A stretch of 64,000 bases of DNA from an uncultured Paracoccaceae bacterium (GTDB lineage Bacteria > Pseudomonadota > Alphaproteobacteria > Rhodobacterales > Rhodobacteraceae). The translations under genes were made by a program, and so were the position numbers. Shown one piece after another: positions 42,955 through 53,386 of this stretch. The notes beneath the pieces were generated by a model. The model was not told the DNA's origin and did not search any database. It was given only the letters and a program-made list of their open reading frames with translations. Each line of letters opens with the position of its first letter. The stretch's first letter is position 1. The stretch is from contig CANKVU010000004.1 in the NCBI GenBank assembly GCA_947487205.1, positions 1 to 64,000 on the forward strand, read 5' to 3'.

Positions 42955-44759
42955 GCATCCAGCCAGTCTATGGCGGCTTGAATATAGGGCGGAAGCTCGG
43001 TGCACTGGTCCGCGTAGCGGGCAGCAACTTGCGCAAAGCGCGCTTTGCCAAAGCGCTTCGCCGTGTTCAGCACCGCTCCACCTAGATCGACCAGCAGGGC
43101 CGCGCGCTCATCGGCATCTAGCGCACCGCCTTGGAGGCTGGCCAGACCATCGCGAAGCCGCTGCGTTATTTGCGGTGCGCCAAGCGCCTCGGTGGCAGCG
43201 ATAAGCATGGGAAGTGTCCCCTCGCTGACAAGCTCGCGCTCGAAGGTGGTCGCCCCTGCAAAGACGCGGACATAATCCCCCTCAAGCGCTGCTAGGTCAG
43301 GCGCATCACCCGCGACGTTGAACTCTTCGCCCGCATCGGATGGCTTGAGATCGGCATCGGCCACAATGGCGCACTTCTTTTCAAGCGAGCCTTCTTTAAA
43401 GAGCGCGGCATAGACATCGAAGTGGACACCGTAGATGGCGGTTACGGAGATGCCACGCCGCTCCAGCTCCGCACCGTGCACTGCCTTGACCATCGCCGGG
43501 ATCAGAAAGAGCTCAGCCGGACCCTCGACCAGCATGACCTTCCGGGCGAAGAGCAGATTGCTCTTGGTGGCATCCAGGTAGCGCTCAAGGTCGGCGATAG
43601 CGCCTGCATCCAGAGCGTCGTTCTTCGCGAGGTTCGAAGATACGACGCTCGCATCATGTCGTTTGGTCAGGGAGATCAGCGTGTTGAACGGGGCCAGCGA
43701 GGTGATCTGCGTGGAGTGACTGGTCAGGATCACCTGCACGCCCTTATCGCGCAGCGCGATAAGCAAGGATGCCTGGAGCTGCGGATGAAGATGCGCCTCG
43801 GGCTCTTCCAGAAGAATTAGCTGGCCAGCGGATTGCGCCTTGGCGCGGCGGCGCTCCAGATATTCGAGCAGGATCGCAATATAAAGAATGTTGTTCATCC
43901 CGAGCCCGTTCCGCCCGGGCTCGAAATCGGTGAGCGAAAGATCGGAGAGCAGGATTTTTAAGTTTCGGATGATCGCCTGAAAAGTTGCCGCCGAGAGGCC
44001 AAGCCTTGATCCCATCTCGAAGGCCGGACCGGAGACGCCCCTGAAGGACGTATCAATTGCATTGGATACTGCCGCAATCGTAGCAGAGGCTGCGATCTGC
44101 TGATTGGCATCATCCAAGATGTCGATCAGAGCATCCTGCTCGGCCTTATCGATGTCAAAGGCCTCAATCAGGCGCGAAAGCGGAGATGTCCGGCTATTCC
44201 GAAGCTCGGTTTCAACATCACGCAAGGCGGGAAGATTGACCACGAGGTAGGATTGAAGATCGGCAAAGCGGACGGACTCGCCGACATTTTCATCATTCCA
44301 GGAAATATCGGCAAGATCGATGGCAGGATTACCCCCACCTTTAAGCTCCCATGCATAATCTTCCAGGGTGAGCGTGCCGGGTTCAATCTCTCCGTTTTCA
44401 AGTTGCTCGCGCACGCTCGGCTTGGGCCGGAAGCGATAGAAGATGCGTGCGCGGTTGGCCTCCATCTTCCAGGTCGCAACCAGCGCCTCTTCGTTGACGA
44501 TGCCTTGGAAGCCAACGAGTTCTATGCCTATGAGGACTTGGCTTGGATGAGAGATATCAACTGATGTGTGGATGTCTTCGCGGATCAGGTTGCGGAAGAC
44601 GGATGGCAGGGTAACATCGACGCACATTTGGATGGCGCGCAAAATCGCCGTCTTTCCCGTATTGTTCTCGCCAATGATGCAGGTCAGATCATCCTCAACC
44701 GCAATGTCAACGTCACGCAGCGCGCGAAAATTTTTAACGACGATCCGTGATATTTTCAT
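42951..44759 (-). CDS. gajA: GajA-like OLD-family ATPase-TOPRIM nuclease
   Basis: A 602-residue protein. ABC-type ATPase: Walker A IGENNTGKTAILRA at about residues 28-41, signature area FEPGRNGLGMNNILYIAILL, Walker B GQLILLEEPEAHLHPQLQ, and ILTSHSTQI. The C-terminal TOPRIM nuclease starts at VMLVEGPAELFLIPAM near 411 and has the acidic pair in IVADADLKPSD near 463. This architecture plus the overlapping UvrD-type gene identifies a Gabija antiphage pair. GajA nicks phage DNA when nucleotide levels fall. A 149 bp gap upstream should hold the promoter. Confidence 0.88.
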   Translation of the reverse strand: MKISRIVVKNFRALRDVDIAVEDDLTCIIGENNTGKTAILRAIQMCVDVTLPSVFRNLIREDIHTSVDISHPSQVLIGIELVGFQGIVNEEALVATWKMEANRARIFYRFRPKPSVREQLENGEIEPGTLTLEDYAWELKGGGNPAIDLADISWNDENVGESVRFADLQSYLVVNLPALRDVETELRNSRTSPLSRLIEAFDIDKAEQDALIDILDDANQQIAASATIAAVSNAIDTSFRGVSGPAFEMGSRLGLSAATFQAIIRNLKILLSDLSLTDFEPGRNGLGMNNILYIAILLEYLERRRAKAQSAGQLILLEEPEAHLHPQLQASLLIALRDKGVQVILTSHSTQITSLAPFNTLISLTKRHDASVVSSNLAKNDALDAGAIADLERYLDATKSNLLFARKVMLVEGPAELFLIPAMVKAVHGAELERRGISVTAIYGVHFDVYAALFKEGSLEKKCAIVADADLKPSDAGEEFNVAGDAPDLAALEGDYVRVFAGATTFERELVSEGTLPMLIAATEALGAPQITQRLRDGLASLQGGALDADERAALLVDLGGAVLNTAKRFGKARFAQVAARYADQCTELPPYIQAAIDWLDA

Positions 44760-44907
44760 TGCGGTAATCCACTAATAGTTATTCCAGTGACTTTAGTATA
44801 CGGTTGCAGGCGATAAGCTCCAAAGCAAGCAGCACGGCCACGTGAAGCGTTGATCCTTGGGGATAAGGTATCGGCTGCATACGTTAGTATGCTATGCGCA
44901 AAGCTGG

Positions 44908-45822
44908 CTACTCCCCCCATTTGATACGTGGCTCATAATCCAGCTCCGGTACTTCTTCATGCTCGGCGAGCAGGTCGCGGTCGAAGATCGGCGAAGCCGC
45001 GTCCCACTCCACGCGCGGCGTGACGTTGCGGGTCGCAAAGATGGGCGCGGCAAAGACGAAGCGCTCATCATAGCGCTTGTAGATCGTATCGAAGAAGCGC
45101 TCGACGCGCAGCGGGCTCGCCTCGTGCGGGAAGCTATCCAGCAAGCCGCCGATATTCGGCCCGCTTGTCTCAAGCAGGCTCAGCGCGACGGCCTCATACT
45201 TGCTAATCGTATCCCGCAAGTCTGTGCGGCCCTCTAGTTGGCAGAAGGCCTGGTGATAGCGGACGATGCCATCCACGGGCGTCCCGTCTTGCTCCAAAGC
45301 CACGTCATTGTCTTGCAGGCCGGGATCGCTGCCTCTCCGGTGCGCGCGAAAGACGGAGAAATAACCGATCACAAGCGCGGCGTAGGTCATGTGCAAATTG
45401 GTGCACTCGCCGACAGCCTCTTCCATGCGGTTGGTCAGGTTGCGAAAGGCATTGCCTGTGCTCTTGCAGGAGATGGCAATCACGGGGCCGATGCCGGGCT
45501 TTTCGACCACGACATCCACATCCTTGGTCTTCAACCCGCCGAGCACGGTCGCCTCACTGCCGCTGGCTGCGCTCTGATCGTGGCTCAGAAGCCAGCGCGT
45601 GCCCTTCTTCTCGGCCCTGAACGGCGGGTGCGGGGTAATCTCATGGGGCAAAAAGCCGCCTTCCAGAACAAGGCGGCAGGCGACATACCAGTGGATGGGC
45701 TTGACCACCTTCTGGCTCTGGGTCTTCTCCAGAGAGGTTGCCAAATGATGGAAGGTTTCTTCCGTGCCGCGCCAGTGACAAATCTTCCAGTCTTCTTTGG
45801 TGAAGTTATCAAGCGGTTTCAT
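44908..45822 (-). CDS. Type II restriction endonuclease (putative)
   Basis: A 304-residue protein beginning MKPLDNFTKEDWKICHWRGT. The core DVDVVVEKPGIGPVIAISCK at residues about 110-130 resembles the PD-(D/E)XK active site (Asp, then Ser/Glu-x-Lys). The ATG 45822 overlaps the methylase stop by 14 bp, an arrangement typical of coupled restriction-modification genes and one that keeps nuclease expression behind methylase. Not recognised as a specific family; identification rests on the adjacent methyltransferase and this motif. Confidence 0.7.
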   Translation of the reverse strand: MKPLDNFTKEDWKICHWRGTEETFHHLATSLEKTQSQKVVKPIHWYVACRLVLEGGFLPHEITPHPPFRAEKKGTRWLLSHDQSAASGSEATVLGGLKTKDVDVVVEKPGIGPVIAISCKSTGNAFRNLTNRMEEAVGECTNLHMTYAALVIGYFSVFRAHRRGSDPGLQDNDVALEQDGTPVDGIVRYHQAFCQLEGRTDLRDTISKYEAVALSLLETSGPNIGGLLDSFPHEASPLRVERFFDTIYKRYDERFVFAAPIFATRNVTPRVEWDAASPIFDRDLLAEHEEVPELDYEPRIKWGE

Positions 45823-47305
45823 AGTGCCGCCAGGTCTGAAGCGCCGAAATGCCGCTTTGGAGAATGTCCTGATCAAGCCCGGCCAGCTCGGCCTCTTGCG
45901 GGATCAGAACATTGCAGGCTTCGCGCGGCTCGAGTTTGAGCATGCCCCCGCCAAGCGGATGCCCCTCAATCTCGCAAGAAAGCTGGAAGAGCGTGGATTC
46001 CTGTGCCGCCAGAACGCGCGGAAGTTTTGAGCGGTCTTTCAGGGTTACGGCATGGACGGAATTGGTGCAAGACGCCCTGGCCGCGTTCTGCACGAAGGCC
46101 ACCTTGCGGCCCGACATATAGCTCAAGAAAAAATCCGGGATTTTAACATCCGGCACGACATACCATGGATCGCGCACCCGGCACTTATAGGCGCTTGCCG
46201 CCTCCTTGGCGCGGGATGTACGCAAGTATTTCTTTAACCCCGCCGGAAGCTCCATCTCCTTGTTGAGACGCAGCAGAAAGCTTTGACGGTCTTCCCGCTG
46301 CCAGCGCTGAATAACGGAGGCATTGAGCTGCTTAGCCGGAAGCGCGCGGCTGTTACGCACGCTCGGGAATAAAAGCTCTTCCGGGATGGAGAAGCGCTCG
46401 ACATCGGAGGGCCGCAAATGAAAGAAGTCGTTCGCGCCGGAAACGTAGCCGATATTGATGGAAGCGAAGGCCCCGAAACGCTCGGTGGTCTCGTCCTTGG
46501 CGATGCGCTCGTAAAGATCGCGGGCAGAAGCTGGCATGAGGAACGGGCGCAGGCGCTTATTCCACAGCCCGCGCCAATCGCTCAAACCAACGCGGATTGC
46601 GGGCGCTGGTGGGCGCTCCGAATACGAGAAGGTCTCCAGCGGCGTGAAGCCGATGTGATCGGTTTGGCCGCCCTTGCCATCTGCGTAGAGAAGCCAGCAA
46701 TCCTCCGAGAGATCGGGGAAGAGCTTCTTGCGCACGGCGATGATCTGGAGCGTAGAGAAGTTGTCAGCCAGATATTCGATCAGCGGGGCCGAATATGGCG
46801 CGTGCCCGATCTCGGCAGGAACGACGAAGGCCATGCGCCCGCCATCCTTTACAAGATGAGCGGTGGCCACGAGGAACATCGGCCAGGAGGATGCGAGAGC
46901 GTTGAAGCGTGCTCCAAGGTCGTTGCAGAGCGCGATGGCGCGCTTGCGCACAGGGCCCTTGAAGAGCTGGTAGCGGATGAAGGGCGGATTGCCTGCCGCG
47001 CATTCAAAGCGCTCTTCGGTGCTCCCGGCCCATGAGAAGAAATCGCCCTCATGGATCAGAGCGCCGGGAGCGCGCTGCATGGCGATGATTCCGGCAGCCG
47101 GGTCCTGTTCGATGCCCACGCTCTTGGCATGGCCTGCAATGAAGCGCCCATCACCGCAGGAGGGATCAAGAAGGCGGTCATCGGGTGATCGGACAGCCCA
47201 GCTCAGCAGCGAGCGGACGACCGGATCAGGGGTGTAGTATGCCCCCTTCTCCTTGGCTCCGTCTTCGGCGCGCGAGCGGTATCCTCCGTGGGGGTCGGCC
47301 TGCAT
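45809..47305 (-). CDS. Adenine-specific DNA methyltransferase (type II, N6)
   Basis: A 498-residue enzyme. GAYYTPDPVVRSLLSWAVRS, SAM motif I LLDPSCGDGRFI at about 43-54, and the catalytic motif IV NPPF in AAGNPPFIRYQ near residue 105 identify a gamma-class N6-adenine methylase of the TaqI/Eco57I-like type. The C-terminal half (from about 250) would be the target-recognition domain. Together with the overlapping nuclease it forms a type II system. The recognition site cannot be read from sequence. Confidence 0.88.
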   Translation of the reverse strand: MQADPHGGYRSRAEDGAKEKGAYYTPDPVVRSLLSWAVRSPDDRLLDPSCGDGRFIAGHAKSVGIEQDPAAGIIAMQRAPGALIHEGDFFSWAGSTEERFECAAGNPPFIRYQLFKGPVRKRAIALCNDLGARFNALASSWPMFLVATAHLVKDGGRMAFVVPAEIGHAPYSAPLIEYLADNFSTLQIIAVRKKLFPDLSEDCWLLYADGKGGQTDHIGFTPLETFSYSERPPAPAIRVGLSDWRGLWNKRLRPFLMPASARDLYERIAKDETTERFGAFASINIGYVSGANDFFHLRPSDVERFSIPEELLFPSVRNSRALPAKQLNASVIQRWQREDRQSFLLRLNKEMELPAGLKKYLRTSRAKEAASAYKCRVRDPWYVVPDVKIPDFFLSYMSGRKVAFVQNAARASCTNSVHAVTLKDRSKLPRVLAAQESTLFQLSCEIEGHPLGGGMLKLEPREACNVLIPQEAELAGLDQDILQSGISALQTWRHYETA

Positions 47306-47399
47306 CGATGGAAACTGCCCGTTGCTTGGTGTTCTAGGGATGGGGGATACAAGATGCGGTAGATTCGGTCCAGAGGCCCTGTGCGACAGAGATCATGCG

Positions 47400-47990
47400 C
47401 GGCAATGGCTTACAGGCAGGTTCAGCCATGCGCGTGGTGAGGGCGTCGGAGGGCGACGCAGCACGCTCCGTTGGTCGGCGGGATGGCTCCAAAGGCAAGG
47501 GATGCGGCGATCCGCTCCCGTCCTGGTCGCACGCAAAGCCCGTCTCCATGACATGGCGCGCATCCAAACCGCGAAAGGGTTGGTCTCCATGAAATGGTCT
47601 GGATGACATCCTCATGGGGGTATCGGTGGGAGCAGGAACGCTCCCCTGATTGGTGATCAAACGGGCAGCCGTTTGTGCATGGTTCGGTGTTGGTGGAGAG
47701 GCACGTCTCCAAGTCCAACGAGTGGGTTGTCAGGGGGCGCGATAGCCCCTTGGCTCGATGGGTTGGTTCCAAGGTAAGGGCAGCTACGAAGTGCTCCCTT
47801 CCTGGTCTCCATGAAATGGTGGTGATTGAACGGCCACACGTTCTACTGGCTCTGAGAGTGGGCTTCACGCCCTGATCTGAGCCACTGGCCGGGGGGATGC
47901 AACGGGGGCGCGCAAGTCTGAAAGACTGGAGCGGGCCCCCTTGCCAAGATGTGAGTGGTACTACCACGCACACATCTTGCATCTCAGAGG
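47400..47990. ncRNA. Candidate structured non-coding RNA (hairpin-rich, orphan)
   Basis: About 600 bp between the methylase and the RTX gene has no credible ORF but is packed with perfect stems: gggagc/gctccc (47628-47645), caaacgg/ccgtttg (47658-47675), ggaga/tctcc (47695-47710), ggggc/gcccc (47734-47749), tggctc/gagcca (47847-47884), gggggc/gccccc enclosing agtct/agact (47904-47940) and aagatgtg/cacatctt enclosing gtgg/ccac (47946-47978). The 17 bp run ggtctccatgaaatggt, itself a ccat-gaa-atgg mini-hairpin, occurs twice (47582 and 47803), with a variant near 47541. Strand unknown. It may be a structured RNA or a set of palindromic repeats. Confidence 0.45.
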
Positions 47991-48032
47991 CTTCGTTCCG
48001 TCTACCGCTCTCGGGTGCCTTCCGCTGCCGAC

Positions 48033-51000
48033 CTAGGCCACCAACAACGTGCCGTTGGCAACCAGTATGTCTTCATCAGTCGTCATCGTGGTGTTGCCTT
48101 GGAGGCGGATAACATTATCCCAGCCATACTGCGTTCCAGTGCCATCCCGGTCTACTGCGAAGTTCGTATTGTAGACTTGCGTTACCTTAACGAAATCACT
48201 CAAGGCATCAGTCAGCGGGTCATAATCCGAAAGAAGCGCCGAAATATCAATTGTTTCACCAGCACTTTCGTCAAAGTCATAGACATAAGCGAGATCGCTG
48301 TCGTACGTTGGAGTTTCTTCAGCCACAAAACTATCGACGCCATCGCCTCCATAAAGCAAATCAGTACCTTCTCCAAAATATAGGATGTCATCCCCTTTTT
48401 GACCATGCAGCTCGTCTGATCCAGCGCCACCGTGCAATCTATCATTTCCGGTATCGTTCGTATAACCTAGCCCTGAGTCTCCATAAATGTAATCATTGCC
48501 ATTCTCTCCATAGAGAACGTCATCGCCTGACCCACCATGAAGATAATCATTGCCGTCATTGGCATAGAGCACATCATCACCGCGTCCGCCACGAAGTTGG
48601 TTTTGGCCTGAACCGCCGTAGAGGATGTCATTGCCGCCATAAGTGTAGTTGGTTTCATCCAAGCTAAACCCATCACCATAAACAGCCCCACCATCTCCAT
48701 CTCCGGCATAAAGCGTGTCATTGCCTTCCTGACCTATGATCGCATCGCCGCCATCCTCTCCGTAAAGAGTGTCATCGCCTTCGCGGCCATATAGGTAGTC
48801 GTTACCCGCGCCAGCATGAATGATGTTGGCTCCTGCATCGCCAAAGAGGTAATCCTTATAGTCGGTTCCGATTATGTTTTCGATACTTGATAGCGTATCG
48901 CTTCCACCAAGCCCGTCAGTTCCGGTTGAATTAAGATAAAGGTAAACATTCGCCCCGGCTGTTGAGCTTGCGTAGCTCACGGTGTCTATTCCATCTCCGC
49001 CGTTGAGTATATCGTTTCCTGCGCCGCCAATCAGCGTATCGTTTCCAGAAGCACCATTGATAATATCATCGCCCCAGAAGCCGTCTATCATGTTATCCTC
49101 GGCAGAACCCAAAATATAGTCAGCGAAAAGACCGCCAAAGACATTTTCGATTGAGCTCAATGTATCAGTGTCCCCGAAACCATCCAGCAGGGTGAGCGCA
49201 GCAACCGTATTCGTGCCGTCATAGGCCCATGATGCGCTGGATAGATTCAGGATTGAGCCAGTGCTGCCGCCCGATATGAAAAGCGTATCGATTCCCGTTC
49301 CACCATCAATTGTATCATTCCCAGCATCACCGTTGATTGTGTCATCCCCGTCGCCTGCGAGGATTTCATCATCACCGCCCCGGCCATAGAAGATATTGGC
49401 AGATGCATCACCGCTCAAACGGTCATCATAGTTTGACCCATGCGCGCCCTCTATCGATGTGAAGGTGTCATCGGTCGTTCCGTTTCTCGACCGATCAGCA
49501 GATTGCGTCGTAAGATCAACCCAAACAGACGAAGCCATGTTCAGGTAATCCACACGGTCTTGACCTGTTCCGCCATCGATCTGAGCATTATAGGCACCGA
49601 GCGCAATATAATCGTCATAATCCGAGCCGATGGCGTTTTCGATATTGGCCAGCGTGTCGGTCCCATCACCGTAGGCGCTACCGTTATACAGATCGATGCT
49701 CATCGCCTGGGTTGCGTTCTCATAAGATACGGTATCGCTGCCCGGCCCACCGTCCAGATACTCACTCGCAATTGTGCTGACCAGAGTTTCGTTCACAGCA
49801 TCAAGCGTGAAATACATTGTGGCCGTGGATACGTAACCATCGGCGTCTTCAACGTCGTACTCAACGGCCACGTTTGAGACTGCCGTGTTCGCTTCTGGCG
49901 TCAGCTCAAAATTGCCGTTGGCATAGAGCTTGAACTGCCCAAGCCCTGAGATATAGGTGTCCTGGGCTACAGCGGACATGGTAAACCCGTCCGGGTCGTA
50001 GTCTACGCCGTTGCCATTATCGGCAAAGACGTTGCCCGAGATAACGGTATCTTCAAAACCATGCAGTATGTCATCTTTGAGGATGGGGTTCTTGTTCGGA
50101 TCAAACCCCGGTGTTGGCGGTCTGAAAGTAAAGCCATTATCCTTTACCCAATCCAGCTCATAAACAACGTCCTGAACAACGATGAACTCAACACCAGCCG
50201 AACCAGAACCCTCGCCGAGATACTGACCGATTGCGAAATTGGCATTGGTCTGGTCGTCATAGCCTTCTACAGAAGCCTCAAGGAACCAAGTCCCGCTTGA
50301 TTCATAGAGGTATATGTCATCCGTATAGAAGACGTTCGGCACAACGATGAAATCCACTCCGCCTGCATCATCAATTGTGAGGTCCGCGTAGGTGCCTGAC
50401 CAGCTTCCGAGATACAATTCGTAGATATCATTGCCGTAATCACCATCGGCGTAGTCATATCCGCCACCGCCGCGAAGGACATCATCTCCATCGTATCCGA
50501 ATAGATCATCCGAGCCGAGGCCACCGTCCAGAATATCTTCGTGATCCCAGCCATAGAGAAAGTCTCCGCCGCCATAACCGAGGATATGCAGTGGGTTTGT
50601 TGTGGAGTAGGTATCGCCGTAGATAAAGTCTCCGGAAGATGTCCCGTTTACCGTTGTGTAGGTCACGCTTGGATACTCAAAGTCCGGAATATCTACCGAC
50701 GATGGCGGGATAACCGGGCTGTCATCATAAAATGCGAAGTTTGAAGCTGAGATGCTGGCCGCGTTGGTGTTCAAGAGCGTGATGAACGGGTTGATGCCAT
50801 CGAGCGTAATGAGCAAGTCCTCGCCCTGCTCGATCAACGTTAGATCAGATATACCCGAAGCTCCGGTAACAATGCGCGTATCAAGCGTGTCTTGCGTAGG
50901 ATCGAAATCGGTGATCACCGTGGCGCTGTTTTGCGCCTGGAGCACAAAGACATCACTGCCGCTGCCGCCCGTGACGGTATCACCGCCCAGCCCGTAGTAA

Positions 51001-53383
51001 ATCGTATCATCGCCGCTGCCGCCCATCAGCGTATCTGCTCCGTTGCCGCCCGTGATGATGTCGGCTCCGCCAAGGCCGTTGAAGAAGTCATCGATGCTGT
51101 CGCTGGCTTCCCACACATCGCGCCACCAGCTCGCCTGGACGTCGCTCAGATCGGACGTCCCACTGCCGAGCACGCCATTGGCACTTGATGCGGTGAAATC
51201 GTAGAGCGTACCGCCAACATTGACGCTCAAAGCGTTGTTGGTGGTGTTGTGCGTTGCGGTATCGAAGTAGACCGTCACCGAGCCATCATGGATGTCGCCT
51301 GGTCCATCCACGCTGAAGGTCGCCTTGAAGCCATCGGCGTAGCTGCCCTTGGTGAAGGTCACATCCCCTGAGGCGATGGCTGGATCAAAGACGATGCTGC
51401 CAAGTGTCTCATCGACATGGTACACGTCATCGCCGCCGCGATAGTGGATATCCATCATGCGGAATTCGCGGTAGCCTGGCGTATAGATGGGCGCGGGTTC
51501 GCCGCTTCCCCATATTCTACAAAGTGGACAGTATCATTTCCTGCGCCCGTGTATATATCACCCCAATAGGAGCTTTGGCCGTATACGTTACCATCAGTCG
51601 GATGATAGCTCGTGAAGCTGGATTGCCAGTTTCCGGCGTTCATAAAGGTGTCACCGAAATCTGTTCCAGAGACAGCGCCCATATGGCTGGATGCGCTCCA
51701 CAATCCAAAGCCGATCTTGCTCCAGTCAAAGGTTATGCCGTTCGCATAGCCCGAAAGGTCGAGAATATCGGCGCTAACCTGGTCGGGGTAGGTTTGCGTT
51801 GGATCAAGGACGACGCGGGACACTGAGATCGCCTCGAAGTTCTCAGGCGTCACCTGAAAGCTTCCGGTCTTATTGAGGATAGCGCCGCTCTCTTGATCAA
51901 AAGTCGATACATCATCGAAGGCATCAAAGTGCACTTCATTGGTTTGTTCGGTGCCGTAATAGTTGTGGGTAACGTCAATATGGTACGACGCGCGATCAGA
52001 GAAATTGATTGCATCGTTCGTACCAGAGCCAGCTTTGATGATCTCGATACTGGTCAGCGTGTCCGTGTCGCCTCAGCCATCCACAACTGTAGCTGTACCA
52101 TTCGCATTCATAGTTGCGGTGATGTCACCTGTGCCACCATTTCCCGCGTCGTTGGAGTAGTCAGCAGTGTCACGCCCGTCACCACCATCCAAATTATCGG
52201 CCCCTTCGCTCCCTTCAAGCAAATTGTTAGCGTCGTTACCGATCAGGCTATCATCATGAGAGGTGCCGATTGCGTTCTCAATTATGGTTCCATAGGCGAT
52301 CGCTACGTTGCCCGCATCGTACCCCGCTGTCTCGCCTTGTGATACGGCTTCGGCATCCCATCGCACTCTCGACCCGCTAGTATCTCCGTTCTTTCCAATT
52401 GAACTGAAATATCCCTCGCGGAGGTCGATTTGCACGCCGTCGTTGTAACCTGTTGCATCGATGACGTCCGTATCACCGCCCCCATCCCATATCGTGTAGA
52501 TAAAAGCGTCATTGGCGGTCTCGCCAAATGCTTGACCCGTGCCAAGTTTATAGGTAGTTCCTGTCGTGTTACTGTCTCCATCATCGAATCCAGCGTTCTC
52601 GTTTCGGGTGTCTGTGTTTGTTCCGTAGACCTGTTGCAGAGCATAAATATCATACAGTTGGAGCCCCTTAGGAAGAATAAGATTTGATGTATGGGACATG
52701 TCTCCATGTAGTTCACTCGAGTCGTTGTACGTGAGGGTCATGATGGAATATTTCTGCGTGCCCTGCTGACCAGTTAGGCCTGCCTCCGTCGTATGCCTAA
52801 GGCCAATTGCGTGAGCCAACTCGTGCAAGATGACGAAAGCCCCCGGCTCACCAATCTCTTGCTGTGAGTAGTTAACAAACTCTCTGTCACCCGGCGTTAT
52901 GGAGTCCCCATCATTGTCAAAAACAATATCTCCGGAACGCTCAGTGCCAGAAGGGGACGCCGCTTTCGCAAGGTCTCCCGATGCTGAAACGTCAGAGTTC
53001 CACAGAAAGATTTCTCCGATGGGGTCGACTGAAGAGCTCTGCTCTGCAAACTTCAACTCAGTCACGTCAGAGAATGATGTTCGAAATTTGTCTTCGGGCT
53101 GCTCATCGAGATAATATTCCAGGGTCGTAATTTGAGACTCCTGAAGAAACTCCTCCGCGCCATTATTGTTTACGATACTTGTATATTCATTCGAAAATCC
53201 CTGCCCAGGATCATTATTGGTATACCAGTAGGTCGGAATAGCAGTAACTATGCTATAGTAAGTAAAGCCTAGCTTGCCGTCTTCGTTGAAGTCGTTGGGG
53301 TCTGTCCCAAGCAATTCCTCCAACGCGAGATAATCGGACCAGTCGTTTCCTGAGTTTAAGCTTACCGCATCGTTTTTTGACAT
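48033..53383 (-). pseudogene. Serralysin-like RTX metalloprotease gene, broken into three frames
   Basis: Read leftward from ATG 53383 (good RBS aaggag). Piece 1 (53383-52073) is an M10 zinc protease: LHELAHAIGLRH at residues 185-196 and Met-turn SIMTLTYND, then RTX repeats (LIGNDANNLLEGSEGADNLD). It stops at TGA 52073-52075, after TATVVDG. The same frame resumes as GDTDTLTSIEIIKAG and runs to 51455. A frameshift near 51475-51490 joins it to piece 3 (51458-48033, 1141 codons), packed with GGxGxDxLx calcium-binding nonapeptides. Intact, it would be about 1,780 residues, secreted by a type I exporter not present here. One nonsense and one frameshift in 5.35 kb suggest recent inactivation or sequence error. 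Confidence 0.75.
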
Positions 53384-53386
53384 TAA

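Noticed and set aside
47400-47990. A retron or IscB/IsrB-type guide RNA
   Set aside because: No reverse transcriptase or IscB/IsrB-like nuclease gene lies nearby, and I cannot match the repeat to a known RNA family.
48033-51458. DNA-level tandem repeat array or CRISPR
   Set aside because: The periodicity comes from degenerate codons for RTX nonapeptides (GGxGxDxLx); units differ in DNA and have no conserved repeat-spacer layout.
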